This document shows, piece by piece, positions 9,947 to 22,929 of a stretch of DNA of 64,000 bases. The stretch spans positions 1 to 64,000 of the forward strand of contig BGZK01001275.1 of assembly GCA_005406025.1 (NCBI GenBank), read 5' to 3'. A program made the translations under genes and the position numbers. The first letter of the stretch is position 1, and every line of letters begins with the position of its first letter. The DNA is from Eumeta japonica (taxonomy: Eukaryota; Arthropoda; Insecta; Lepidoptera; Psychidae). The notes under the pieces were generated by a model. The model did no database searches, was not told the origin of the DNA, and saw only the letters and a program-made list of their open reading frames with translations.

Positions 9947-12900
9947 GCACAAATATAAAAAAATAATACCTTAAATTTTACAATATTGATAGGCCCCATA
10001 TTTTGTATACCCATTGTATTGTACTGTAATCGGAGAACTATTTGCTATACCATTACAATTTTGAAAAGGATTTTCTACTTCTAACAACTACATCATGAAG
10101 CCCGTATCAAATAAATATCAATTATGAAATTATTTCATTTAGTTAAAATTATAGTCGGTAGGTGGAACTACTATAGCTCTGTGATGACACATTATTTCAA
10201 GAAATAATGCAAATTAAATATATTTTTAAAACACTGTTTTAATCTTATTTTATAAATTCCAAAATATTACTTTTAATTTGTTAATTAATTAAATTAATTA
10301 TTATATTAAATTTTAATTATTCAGCCATAGTAACACCAAAAGTTTATACCCATAGAATTAAGTGGTGTGTTTTCCTTAAAATTATTGTATACCTACATTG
10401 CATCGACAACGATGTCGATCTCTTTCAAAGCAGTAAAGAAAAGCAATAGTTATTGAAATAAAAAAAAAGAGAAGAGCGTATGCCTCGCTCTTTTCCGATA
10501 TCCGACGATACCCGAAGGCAAGCGAAACACTGCTCCCACTCTACCCGACACAGTGTTTATCTCCACTACTTTTCGTCACACAAAAAGATTGCGGATCAAA
10601 ATTTTATAGCCATCCCATAAAAAGTTTCACTTCAAAAACACAGCCATTACTTGAAATTGCTTTTCTAGATTTTATAATTTTAAAATAATATTTCAATCAT
10701 AAATCATTACATTTTCACGCACGCACACACATATGCAAACATAGGCGCGCATGCACATGCTCGCACTTATACTGCGTGCACAGTTTTTAAATTCACCTAA
10801 AGTACCAACCAAAAGACTTAAAATTTAACGCAATATCATACGATTGAAATCTCGTAAAAAGTAAAACACTTTTCTGTATTGATATTGTATTTTCCCAATG
10901 TACTTTTGTTTTGTGGAAGGATCTCATACTTTTAATTTGGAAAGCTTTTTAGCAAGTTGCTGTAAACTTTGGCATTTACTACTATTTGCTTCCTAAAAAT
11001 TGTCAACATAGTACGACAGTCAATTGAGCCTGACAAAGTTAATTCTTCTATTACAGTCTGTGACAACTTCATACATGCACCTTATTTTATAAGAAATCGT
11101 CAAAGACAATTATTACAGAGTTTATTGGTCAAACTTTCTCCAAAATATTTTAGTTAGGAATATTAAAAAAGAATATTGTGAATACTGAATATTCTTACAT
11201 AAATGTTTAACCGTAGTTAGGTAGTCACGTGAAGAGAAAGCGTATTGTTTTGTAGACAGGTAACGCCTACAAAAAAAAAATACTGTCCAATTGGAAGTAG
11301 TGATTGCAGATAGTAGCAGTTAATTGTAATTTTTTTTATAGTTGTTTAGCGTGCACTATAATTTTTAAAAAGTTTTGTATTTTGTATTACATCACTATAT
11401 ATCTGAGTGTAGGAACATAGTGATTAAGGATATCGCAGGGTAGGAATGTGTTAAGTGAAGGATACTTTTATAACCTAAAATTAGATGTTGGGCGTGAATT
11501 GCTGAAGACCGCTTAGTTTTTAAATGATTCAATGTTGAGACCGAAAGGTATTCCGTGTGATATTGTGCTTTTGTCGCGAAGTAACAATTAACGGATCCGA
11601 TTTATTCAGTTCGGTAAGCAATTATTTTGATAAAACTTATAAATTATTTGTAATAATTTTTTTAATTCAAGTACATCCGTTAAGCTTGTTTTATGTCTGC
11701 ACATTTTATCTTAACGGGGCCTTAATTATGAAAGTTTATTTAAAAAACTAAATAGATAGCGCCTTGAGTAGATGCGTACCATTTACATTTATTTGACAAT
11801 CGCTTTTACGACAGTTTTCAGATGCTTATAAAGTACCTATTTAAATCCTACTGTCTTATTTATTTGGTAGGTCTCTAATTGACTCATAAAATGATAATAA
11901 AAAATATTTGACATTTCCAGCCTTCATACCTACCGTGATTATCCTTTAAAACTAAAAACTAGATGTAATTTAGCGAAACAGATTTCCCATACAAATTTAG
12001 TCATATTATTGTCAAGGTGATAAAATTCCAGATTTGTCTATCTGTAAATTTAATGTAAATGGTCTTGGAGGGAGCAGATTACATAAATTAAATAGTATAG
12101 AAAGTCTTATGTACTATATGAAAAGAAAATAGAGGGAATCAAGGGACTATAAAGGGTAAAGTGTCATTAAGTGTCTGAACTGTCTCAAGTATAAAAATTT
12201 CAGAATCCATTTATTTTGAAGAAATTATGAAACCTATTCAATTGTATTATTAATAAGGTATATTAGAAACTTTACCCATTAAAATTTGTTGCTTTTTTAT
12301 TAGATAATTACATAAATAAACAAAGAATGATATGTACATATAATCTGATATGTTACAAGCTTATTTAACTAATTTTATACAAAAATGTTTTATAAATATA
12401 TTTCTGTTGTAATAATATCAAATATTAATAGTCAAAAACATTAACTTGAATAAAAAAAGTTTATAAAAACTGTCTATTTTACTTACATTACAAAGTTGAA
12501 CATATCCATACTTAAATTTTTTTGTTTTTATTATTTTGTATATTTAACTTATTTTCGTAATAGAATATGCATATTAAGAACTATCACCCTTGCATTGTTA
12601 ACATGTTGCATTATAAAATTTTTTTTTTTTGGCAAAAAGTTCGAAATGCTTTCATTTTATAATTACAAAATAATATTCTCAATAACTGATCTGAAGTAGA
12701 AAATTGATTCATCATTATTGGTTCAAGTTTATTAAAGACATATCTTCATCCCAAATTTTCAATAGAAATATTACCACACAATATTTGTACTTGCATTAGA
12801 TGTAGCTACTAGAGATGGCAAATAAATTTCCAGCTATATTTTTCTAGCTATATCCTTCAAAAGAGAATTATAATGTGTTTGAATTTTTTTTTTGGGAGAA

Positions 12901-15243
12901 CTTTAAAAATACAAAATACTACACCAGCTTCAAAATATTGTCAGAATCACCATTGACATTTTTCAAAAATGTAGCAATGTCATTTTAGTATTTTTCCAAA
13001 GTTGTAGCAAACTTTTTTTTGCCCCTTTTTCAAAACATCATGACATATTACAACCAATGAAAACATGTAAAAAAATAATATATTCTTTGCATTACATAAA
13101 GATTTCTTTAAGCTTTTAGATGAAAAAAAATTCTACATAAACTTGCGTAAGGTGGCTTTTGAAAGTAAGTCATTTGGAGTCTGTGCAGTTAATAAAACCA
13201 ATGCACAAATATATTCTATAACTACAGTACCTAATATTTGCCAACTGCAAAGTAATAGTTTTCTCAACAATCAATCTGTCTGCATCACTTTCTGTCTGAC
13301 AGGTAAAAATGTTAGCAGGTAATTTCTTCGTCGACATTTCTATGTATCTGCTTTTATTATTGCCATTTATAGATGTTTCTTAATGTGCAATTAAGATTTA
13401 TTTTTGTATGCCATATATTATAAAAAAATGATAATGAAATAGTTATTAAAGAAGAAAAATTGAAAATATACTGAGATTACTGAAAAAAGTATATAAAAAC
13501 ACAAAAAAAATAAACTGGTAAATCTTTTAGTATTCTACATATTAAAATCATAATTCAGAAGATGTTACATTACTAAATTCAAAGTAATTGGATTCCAAGG
13601 TCGAACTCTCCATGCACTTTACTAGGAAGTATACTTTTACTGCAGCATTCACCGATTTTGATACAGATTTCTCTGTTCTATCTCTGACCTTATACATGTA
13701 TATAGGTATTTTTTATTTATTACTGTACTAATAGAAAAGAACAAATTAATTTCCATGTATTTGAGTAAGTTTCTTCTTTTTATTGTTTTTCAAGAATTAT
13801 GACATTAACATTTGATTTTAGCTATTGCATTTCCAATTATCGTAAAGAAGACACTCCTCAGAATATGTAATAATTTGAAGATCGTTATGTATGTATTGCT
13901 CCGTTAACATAATGAAGCTTTGAAATGTTTTTATGTTTTAAACGAGTTATTTTATGGTACATGCATTTTTTTTTAGTTTTTTTGGGATTATTAATTTGAT
14001 GCAGTGATCATCAATATTATGAGTATGCCCTTTAAATCCCATTTGTTAGATTTGGATCACCTTTCAATATCCATTATGGCTGTTTGTTATCTATTTGAGA
14101 TGTTAAGTCTTTTCTATTAATGATTTTGCAAATCGAAACTTCTACTATAAAAGTAACTGAACTACAACAAAAGTTTTGTAATTTATTATATTTTCTTTGA
14201 ACGTAACGCTAACCTTTTTAACCATTTGTGTTATGTTTGTCCCATATTGGAAATGATATTTAAATGTCATTACAATTTTCAATAATTCTTTACTTGTTTA
14301 CTTCAGTGACTTCAAAGACAGTTGGAAAGAAAACAGTAGAAAATTGTTATAATTTTGAATTTATAATATGTGTAACTTTAATAAAGTATTCGCTCCGAAT
14401 TCTTTCCATTACAGAGCCTATTTTCTATTTATATTTTGTGTAATGTTTTTTGTAACACACTTCTTCTGTAATGTTTATATTGTTGCTAAGTTTTCATTTG
14501 AAAAGTGAAAAGTAAGTGGTAAAATATAATATATTTTATTTATTAATAAATTCATAAATATTTTCCGACAAGGGATGTAGAGATATGGAATCGAAACTTT
14601 ACATAGTTACATACATCTCTTCCTTTAAGTACTGACTGATGTTCATCAATCGTATCATACAAGTTCATCGATTTCAAGTGTTTAAAATTTTGCCCATCTT
14701 TGATATACTGTCAATTTGATCCACATAAGATTTTCTATGGTGTCACATGCTATACTTTCCATTGAACACGTTTGCTCTATAGATTTCCTTTTATCAATCT
14801 ATGATTATGATCTATGTATATATTTTTATCTATAGTTAAATACATTTATTAAATATCTTTATTATTGTTAATTAAGGATTTTATTTTGCTAACTTTTTTC
14901 TCAATTTGAGGTTGATTGTAGATTTTTAGTAGGTCTTATTACATTTTCGGTTGTTTTTCAAATGAGCGAAATGTTAACAAAGCTTATATTTTATGGCCTT
15001 TGCTTTCAAATATTACACCTGTTACTATATTAAATGTGTGGTCTCACCATTGTCAGTGAAGTTAAAATATAATGTATTGCCCCTAGCCTCTACCCCCAAA
15101 GGAAATCATTTTTCATTATATTACATAACATTTACCTGTTCCAGTGTTATGATTAATTTATGACAAATGAAACTATAGCAATGATTGTATTCATGTTTCC
15201 ACCCATATGGATGTGATAGACATTTTGAGTTTGATAACAATAG
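9947..15243. other. Over 5 kb of A+T-rich DNA without a supportable gene
   Basis: Short frames at 10969-11157, 11557-11751 and 12496-12699 have no recognisable domains. From about 12.7 to 15.2 kb there is no long open frame in either direction. A small GC-richer patch lies near 10470-10560 and a CACA/CATG-rich patch near 10715-10780. Nothing else can be supported. Confidence 0.5.
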
Positions 15244-15735
15244 GGGGCCTCCATTAATTATGTGAGGCACTTGGGGGAGGGGCAGTCGAGCCGAATCTCA
15301 CCCAATCTTACATGTGTAAGAGGGGGATTTTGCCAAATATCAGATATTTTTTCTACATGAAACAGTGCAAAATTGCTAGAAAATTAAATATGGTTTAAAT
15401 TAAATATGGTTTCCAGTAAAATGTGGCTAAATCCTATACAGTAATATTTGTCAAGCTAATGAGTTTCTGTATACAAGCAACAATAGTTCAGAGTGGTTAA
15501 ATCAGCGAAGCTGAAAGAGCAGATGATTTTACTGAAAATCACATAGTTCCAGTAGCCACACACTAATAAAAATTTAGATAACTAAATAAATCCAAGTCAC
15601 AGATTAATGTATTTGCATTAAAAATACACATTTTTAAAAATCTCACATGGAATTAAGGAGTGGAGGGAGGGCTCAAGCCAAATCTCAAGTTGGGAGTCAA
15701 GAATTACCAAAATTGGCTCACTTAATGGAGGCCCC
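15244..15735. mobile_element. 492-bp MITE with GGGGCCTCCATTAA ends
   Basis: Perfect 14-bp terminal inverted repeats GGGGCCTCCATTAA (15244-15257) and TTAATGGAGGCCCC (15722-15735) enclose 464 bp of non-coding DNA. Similarity continues inward on both arms (GTGAG, then GAG.CGAATCTCA-like on the left against CAAATCTCAAG on the right). Ends of this GGGGCC..CCAT..A kind recur in insect non-autonomous DNA transposons. No target duplication was identified, so the superfamily remains open. Confidence 0.75.
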
Positions 15736-16390
15736 ATTCCAAAAATGTACTTAGCATCACCTATGGAGATAATGATTCATGCTCATTTCATTTTACTTAA
15801 TTTCAATGCTAACATTATAAAGAATTCAGATTTGACTTTTTTTTCTTACCACAAAAGAAATCATTAAAATTGCTTTATTTTTGAAATAAATATTGTTTAT
15901 AGGTATAAGACAAATTTTCAATACTACAAAGTAATTTTCATTGAATACATCAATTCTGGATTTTGGCTAGTATTATTAACTAAAGAGGGTAAAAATTAAA
16001 TTAATTTCAGTTAAGAACTACTTCAAAAATTTCTATATTCCTAGAAATAATATTTCTTGGTGAATACAATGAGTACAAAATCAATGTCATTTGTTTAAGG
16101 TATGGTACTGTTTTCTCTTAATTGACTAAATTTATAGAATATAACTTTTTAAAAATAAAGTGTATATTTCCTATACTATATTGAGTTGAACCTTCATGTT
16201 TACATAGAGCATAATAGGTTTTTGTTTGCAATTTCAATTATCAAATGAATGTTTTAATTAATATCTAATCATTTAATAGACATACTTTTCTGTTTTGCTT
16301 TTATTTTATTTGATTTAGCGTACTTAAAGATAGCCGCTTTCTTCCTCTAAATAGTGCTTTTGAAAGTATTCTATTTTTATTGAGAATTCA
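15736..16390. other. A+T-rich sequence, nothing identified
   Basis: No coding, RNA or repeat signal that I can support. Confidence 0.5.
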
Positions 16391-16490
16391 GTTTTCACTT
16401 TCATATCACATTGTTTATATGAAAGTAAAAACCAGTTGTAGTGATATTTGCTCTAAAATGATCAATATTTTGATATTTTGAGCAAATTTA
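16391..16490. repeat. Two adjacent short hairpins
   Basis: GTTTTCACTTTCATAT (16391-16406) pairs with ATATGAAAGTAAAAAC (16417-16432) at 15 of 16 positions over a 10-base loop. Directly after, ATTTGCTCTAAAAT (from about 16446) pairs with ATTTTGAGCAAAT (ending about 16490) with one bulge. Their adjacency suggests a single foldback element or decayed MITE. Confidence 0.55.
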
Positions 16491-17375
16491 TTGGGTTTTA
16501 GGATTGGTTTTGTGCTCATATCACAGCTCAAACATGAACACCTAAACTTAAGACAAATATTGATATATATAGCAAAAAATTTTTACTTTCAACCTATGAT
16601 CACCATTCAGAGGCATGAAGGAAACCTAATTTAATTTTCTAAAAAGTATATTTTTATGTATTAGAATAAAAATTCTATACAACACTCTCAATTTTACCTT
16701 CTCACCATGTGCATATTTATTTTATCATATGTTCAAACATGAGTGTTCTATCATACTTCAAAATCTGACGGTTTCTAAATCGGTACACTCCCAATCTGTT
16801 TAAATTACGTATAATGCAGGGTTTTTCCTTTGTGATGACAAGTTACACTCTACCTAGTAGTTGAGATATATAATTTATAAGTTTGAGACATTTACCGACC
16901 GCGTATTAACATCCGCATTCACGTTCACTAAGTATATTTATAATGAAACCCCATTTATGATCGATTGAAACACATATTTTCGAATTTCCGATCATTACGG
17001 GCTATCCCATCATATGTCACGCGCAGCACACTTGGCACGCGTCATATTAAAAATACACTGTCGCTATTTACCCTAATTACGTAGCACATTTTGCGAATCT
17101 ATCAATTTACGGGCTAATTATCTAATTCGTTATCACAACTCATTAACTCATTGTCGCAACAATACAACCAGATTAACTAACAATCGCACTCTTCGACGAT
17201 ACCCTATCGTTTATATACACATGCCATCCACAGATCCTTTAAATAATCATTCAACAGTTCAGAGCATCTCGTCAAATTGCGCGATCAGCCCGTGCCAATA
17301 TGAGAACCGCGTGCTCCATACACGTGTATAATTCACATGTTTATCACCCACGAAATTCATAACCTCTCACATCCA
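16491..17375. other. A+T-rich sequence becoming GC-richer after 16.9 kb
   Basis: No gene is visible. Base composition shifts at about 16.9 kb, where CG-containing words (ACGCGCAGCACACTTGGCACGCG near 17020) appear after several kilobases with almost none. Confidence 0.4.
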
Positions 17376-17425
17376 ATATTTCATTATAATTATGCATTTA
17401 TAAATGCATAATTATATCGAAATAT
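17376..17425. repeat. 50-bp loopless palindrome
   Basis: Centred between 17400 and 17401. The inner 16 bp on each side are perfect (TATAATTATGCATTTA and its mirror complement), followed by two mismatched pairs and another 7 matched pairs. It has no loop, so it could extrude as a cruciform. It contains two ATGCAT and two TAATTAT words, which are A+T-rich transcription-factor-like motifs, but nothing shows function. Confidence 0.85.
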
Positions 17426-18062
17426 GAAGTTCCGTAAGGAAATTAATCTTGAAACCAAAATAATTTCGCGAAAAATACATATTTAATTTATTTACATGGA
17501 CTATATTTCATTTCCGCCCGTATACCAATGATTTGATATCATAGTTTACATTATACAACCTCCGTTGATATATGAGCATTTTATAGTATCGGGTTAATGT
17601 AAAAATTTCCTCCGTCCCTTTTGGATGTATAAAAGTACTAATTCCTCGATATCATAATCGATGCCCCTTTGTACCTTTGCCGAATCGTTGTCTTCATCTC
17701 ACTCATGCTGAACGGATTCTTTGTCTATAGCGTTACGTCAATTGCGTTGTTACATTCAGCTGCGAAAGATAATTCGCCTTGAACGACTCTCTTTTATCAG
17801 CATTAATAACAATATTACACTTGTCATTTTCGCATCATCTGACGCACATTTAGGCTCTCCGTGCATCATCACATGTCACAATATCTCTGGCATGATCTAC
17901 GCTGACGTGTTCGTATGCATAAGTGATCATCCGCGAAAAATCACTCCACCTCCGCTAATATCCATTTGCATACATCTGGAGCATTTATTGTACTGTTGTA
18001 TTGAAACACTCGACCGACGTACGATCGGACTCGTTAACTTGTTAAAGCCTACTTGTCTGTGA
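17426..18062. other. Moderately GC-richer stretch with an unassigned open frame
   Basis: A 113-codon plus-strand frame covers 17721-18062 with a non-ATG first codon. Its translation has no domain I recognise, and the same DNA read on the minus strand is broken by stops. It may be a relic of a coding region or chance openness in GC-richer DNA. Confidence 0.3.
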
Positions 18063-18450
18063 TAGTTTTCCTTTTACCTTCTTTATATATACTACTGTCG
18101 TGATATTTTTTCCATTGTCCAAGAATACCCTTTTAGCAGCTGACTTGGGGTGACACTTGACTAATAAAAAGTAGCACTTTATAACTTAATATCGAGAACT
18201 GGTTTTCACAGACCCGCAATATTTTTGAATAAGCCTATCTAACGATACCCCACACCATGAGATAGGCAATTCATTCCCATTTTACATGTCGGTGAGGTTC
18301 CGTATATATTTTTTAATTTAATTCTACCACTTTCTCGGCGTAATTAATACGTATACTCATATAAAATTATGGTTTTCTAGTACTAAGTTTCTGAGCTAAG
18401 TTGGGGACAGGCAGGCAGAAGAGAGTTCCTTATTAATTACGGAACCGTCA
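18063..18450 (+). repeat. Interspersed repeat, family with 53051-53490, copy 1
   Basis: Shares a long colinear series of words with 53051-53490 in the same orientation: TAGTTTTCC, CATTGTCCAAGAATA, 'GAC..GCAATATTTTTGA', CTATCTAACGATACCCCACA, ATTTACATGT.GG.GAG, CCACTTT.TCGGCGT.AT, TTTCTAGTACTAA and a terminal CAGGCAGGCAGA / CAGACAGACAGACGG run. I recall this unit as very common in Lepidoptera. It is non-coding and probably the 3' part of a retroelement. Confidence 0.65.
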
Positions 18451-19560
18451 TAACATACACATTTTATGTCTAGTCTAAAATTCATTGAACTCATTTCGGA
18501 AGGAAATGAATTTTGTTCATCTCATTGTACTTATGTATACGAAGGTAATTTGTAGTACACTGACCGTCCATGCCAGTGCTGGTGTCGAAATCGGATCGAA
18601 ATCAAATGTATGGAATTTGTTTTCAATGCAAATGGACGAGTCCATAAAGAGTCGTTAGTATTTTCTAAACGACATTAATCGGAAAATCATTAAATTTTTC
18701 CTAAACGTCATGCAGCGATTAAATTATTCTTAAATTCCTATGAACTAAAAGCAGCTTTATAACATGTTTATATTTACACAAGGGACTCTTACGAGATATT
18801 AACGATCTCAATCATTATATATTTACGTAAAAAGTTGTTTTCTGTGTATCGATTTACAGTTTTGTCGCATATTAATCGATGTTGTTGACAAAACAAATAA
18901 ATTACACAAATTTTAACGCTGTACCGGTTCCTGGATCGTTATAAAAAATTCCATTCGATTGGATTTTATCGTAGGGCTATTTTGTCGATGATCGCCGATG
19001 ACGTCAATGGCGCATATTCATTATAGCGTTATTACACTCAACGTTGGTGCAGTTATTTTTTTTTTTTTATAAATCTCTGATTACCATCGACAAAAACATG
19101 CTAGATCGGTTTTTTATTATTCAGTTACAGCTTATAGAATGTTTTTATGTAACGTTATGAGTACTTTTCCTTTACATGGCTTTTTGCACGTTATATGTAA
19201 ATTTGTTCCTAGTCCATTTATGTAGTACCATCGCGACTTTGTATATTATTTTATTACGTTTGTTTGTTTACGTTTATTTTCTATATTGTACTTTGCATAT
19301 TGTTTATTTTAGAAAAAACAGATAGATTGTTCTTCTAACGAAAAATCTTAAATCAATGGTTCTGCAGTCGATAGGAAAGACTGTTGTCAAAAATGTCAGT
19401 GATTCAAATCATAAAATATAGTTTCCACTTAATTTTCTATTTAGAAATATGTGTTTTTGCAATAAACATATTTTATCGTAACAAAATATTTTTTATGGAG
19501 GTAAATCTCGATATGCTATTTACTGTTCTTTATGGTTTATTTTTTATATTAAATTTCTAA
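18451..19560. other. A+T-rich sequence; one CRE-like TGACGTCA
   Basis: The palindromic TGACGTCA sits at 18999-19006 in GATGACGTCAATGGCGC. It is a consensus CREB/ATF site, but a single 8-mer has little weight. No gene is seen. Confidence 0.4.
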
Positions 19561-20070
19561 CAGCGGTGTGCTTCAAATTCTCGTTTACAATAATTAGCTG
19601 CTAACTGTTAAAGTTAAAAGCTAAACACGTCAAAACATGTTTTAACTTCGCAATTGACAGTTAACCGGTAACTTTAGACTTAATGTTGGAGGTGCATGGG
19701 GTCATCTCCAAATGCTAAGTTAACTTTCAAATTCCCCATTTTGGCATTTGTGACGTTGACGGTATATACATAGTCGTATATTTTGGTTCTAATTTGATTA
19801 TTTTCTTAATATTATAATAATAGGTAATAATTTAAGTTTTTCTTCGTAATCCATTTCGGAAACTTGCGATATCTATAAAATTAAGAATCATATATTAGGC
19901 GCTTATCGTAACTGACGGCAACCTGTCCGTTAACATTTAACTTTAAACAAGAGATTTTTGAAGTAATAGAATTTGACAATTATGTTAAAGTAAATAAGTT
20001 AAAGTAAATATTGTGTTTAATAGTTAAAATATATAGTTAAATACTACTGTATCTGAAACACCCCGCCGTA
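19561..20070. repeat. Candidate MITE related to 44249-44511
   Basis: The left 80 bases (GGTGTGCTTCAAATTCTCG, then CTGCTAACTGTTAAAGTTAA and AAACACGTC) closely match the left arm of the foldback element at 44249-44511. The right end (CTGAAACACCCCGCC) may be the complementary terminus, giving about 510 bp, but the fit is weak. Confidence 0.4.
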
Positions 20071-20339
20071 AATGTCGTATAAATATTAATCTGTATATAC
20101 TTAAATATGTTAAAACTGATTCTTCTTATAGTATATTATAAAACAACCTCTGCCAGTCTCTCCGTTTTTGTATTTATATTAGATTTTCTCATTCGATTTA
20201 CAATAATTTTTACAGCATACATTCTATTTTATTAAGTCAATTCTTAGTATACGCCAGCATTTAACCGTGGTTTGGCGCTCGTGAACATAGAAGGACTTAC
20301 TTACTTTTTTAAATCGCTTACTTATTGATAACAGCAACG
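20071..20339. other. A+T-rich spacer, nothing identified
   Basis: No feature that I can support. Confidence 0.4.
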
Positions 20340-20580
20340 TCCAAGAGAGAGGGTTAAGATCAATATCGGTCCAGGATTGGAATCGCGAGCAGGGCCGGCA
20401 ACGAGTTCAAGAAAGCTAGATCCGTTTATAATAAAAAAAAATTGTTGTAGCATGTGTGTACTCAGGGTAAGCGTATATGCTCTTCTGAGATACTTCGATC
20501 GGAATCGAATCGAAGGCGAAGCTGCGGTCGATGTGGAAAGCGAAACCGGAATCAGGATTGGACTCATGTTTGAAGCGTGA
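20340..20580. repeat. Degenerate GGAATCG repeat fragment
   Basis: Contains ATCGGTCCAGGATTGGAATC, GCGAGCAGGGCCGG, 'CGGAATCGAATCGAAGGCG' and AACCGGAATCAGGATTGG. It is the opposite orientation of the degenerate run in the repeats at 4231-5037 and 38023-38835, and matches 55155-55540 (ATCGGAATCGCGAGCA). The 90-codon and 67-codon frames on the two strands come from this stop-poor composition. Confidence 0.5.
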
Positions 20581-22029
20581 TCGGGCGATGTCAATAAATT
20601 AAAGAATTAATCAGATGTCCGCAAAGACGGGCCTACGTTCGATAAGTAGTCCCAAATAACCTATTAAAATACTCATCCTAGTTTCTTCAAAACGAAATGA
20701 AATATCAGAGGACGGAAATGTGGAAACTCGAACAGGTTTCGTCGTGAATAAACCCTTTTTAATTAGAAAAATGTATTGAATGAAATGTATTTATTAAATA
20801 TTTTAAATTAAAATTTCTTAACTACCAATCGAGACCCGGATTGTGTATTTTTGTGGTTATATTACACATAATTATCCGAGTAATATTTGACAGTATTCCG
20901 TAACATAGGAAAGACCGCGAAGTAAGTCACGATAGAGGTTCAAGTTTATTAAAGCGAATTGCGAAGGAGTATGGACGTCTATCATATCGGGTCCCCATTA
21001 AATTGGAAGCATGATGGTTTTCAGACAATGATATCGGCACAAATGGTAGTAAAGAAAATCGCTACCGCTCGAGGATAATAATAAAATGAGTTTATTCTCT
21101 ACTGGATTTAATAATAATTACCCTAATAATATGACATGTGTTCTCGATTTGAGTTCAAATTCATTTTTTTTTTTGCCTTTCTAAGTTTTTTAAAATTTTA
21201 ATTGACGATTTCTCATTTTTTGATGCGAAAAAAATCATAATATTTTAGGGCATAGATTATAGTTACAACGCTACGCACAGACTGGACTCTTATTTCTAAG
21301 TGGACGAAACGCCGACAATGATTTATCTAAAAGCTCATCATCAGGCGGCTCTGCGGTGATCAATTTAGCCTTTCAGCTAAAACTAAGTCGACAAAAAACT
21401 AAATTAGCACACGATATTATGATTCCAATTAAACTTCATCATATTTTTTTAAAGATTTAATAATAAGCAGATGCCCTTTAACTCATGCCTTTACTTACTC
21501 TATTAAACTTCTTCATTTATATGGAAGTTGAATTTCCTATTACACAAATTTGTTAGATTGTCCGGGATTTCATTACAGAAAGGAACAAAGAAAAAAATTA
21601 TAGTATATCTGTTAATCAGACCTAATCTCTGTATCTATAAATATAGAGTTATAAATCCGAAAGCGGTTTTGTCCATCAAACTGTTTGTTTATTATCTTTT
21701 GACGACCAAATCATTCATTTTAGCGTAATTATACCGCGTAGTAGGAGGCGGATGTAACGTGCGTGTAAAACACATTTACCAAACCTATAACACATCCCAT
21801 CTACCCACCATATCGTACGCACAATACCGCCGACAATTTATTTCACAGCAGTAAGGATCCATGCGTTATACTCTATTAATATTACAATTCTAAAAGTGGA
21901 TTTGTCTATTAGATTGCCTGTCTTTTTTATCTTGACGAATAAATTGCACAATGATAATTGCTGGAAAAAAGAAACTATCATGAGTATTTCTTTTAATAGC
22001 ATTTTCGAGGGGCCAACAAGCTTGCGAGC
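20581..22029. other. A+T-rich sequence, nothing identified
   Basis: No domain, repeat or RNA signal that I can support. The open frame at 21528-21728 is short and anonymous. Confidence 0.45.
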
Positions 22030-22232
22030 GACAAGAGAGAGGTGATCATCGCCACCCGTAGACGCTGGCTACCGTAGAGTGTGATTAATGCATTGTCAGC
22101 CTTTTAAGTGGGAATAGGATATCTGATAAAGGGGAAATGGGGTAGTGGGTGGGAAGTGGGTCACCAGAATTCTTACTTACTGGACAAAACAGAACAGCAA
22201 ATATGTACTTCACCTCTGTATTCTGTAAGAGT
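22030..22232 (+). repeat. Interspersed repeat, family with 43255-43522, copy 1
   Basis: Contains GTGGGAATAGGATATCTGAT, a G-rich run (GGGGAAATGGGGTAGTGGG), then ACTTCACCTCTGTATTCTGT. The copy at 43255-43522 has the same order: GTAGGAATAGGGTATCTGAT, a G-rich run, then ACTTCACACCTGTAACTTCT. It resembles the common lepidopteran 'CCTTTTAAG.GGGAATA' repeat (recall). Non-coding. Confidence 0.6.
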
Positions 22233-22929
22233 GTGGTATCTTATCGAATAAGTCGGCTCATTTTTGTACTGCAACCAACTTGATCATAGAATGTCTCTAC
22301 CACTCTAAATAATTAAAATAAAAGCTGGAGTCTACACAAGCAAAGCCACGGATAAAAGTTGATGTATACACTTTTGTAATTTGAAAAGAGTGATTTATTC
22401 TAATTTCTTTTATGTACTTTTACATTATGTTTTTTAATATTAATAATATAATTAAATATTCTTCTGAGAAGCACGCAGTAATAGTGTTCACATTTTTCGT
22501 AATATGCAACATATTGCTACCAAGAGCCGGCGCGCGTATTAGCCGCGGCCCTGACAATGCCTACTTCCGGAGTAGCGACGTTGTAGGCAAATATAAAGAG
22601 TAAACTGCTAAAATTCCTATCTATGCTCAGTATTCTTTTGTATTCATGGCTAGGGTTAAAAAATGTTTAAAATTTTGATTTTGGTTCGAAAAAATTGTAA
22701 AAACTCAGCAAACACCTAACTAAAAACAATTAAATTCAAAGAAACAAATTTCATTATCCAGCATATTTGAACGTCATGCAATCCATGATGCCTCTTAATT
22801 TATTGGTCCCATTTTTAATTTATATATTCGTTTTTCAGAAATCTTAATATGTTTTTATGAAAATTAAAAGAGAATTAGACCAGGAAATTTATACCTTAAT
22901 TTATTATCAGTTAGTGTTATTCGACAACA
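22233..22929. other. A+T-rich sequence with a tiny GC patch
   Basis: A 60-bp GC-rich patch (about 22525-22580, with GAGCCGGCGCGCG) stands out in otherwise A+T-rich DNA. No gene was identified. Confidence 0.35.

Noticed and set aside
9755..9952. 65-codon minus frame rich in Arg and Pro
   Set aside because: It is contained almost entirely in the hAT-type MITE and reflects its GC-rich interior.
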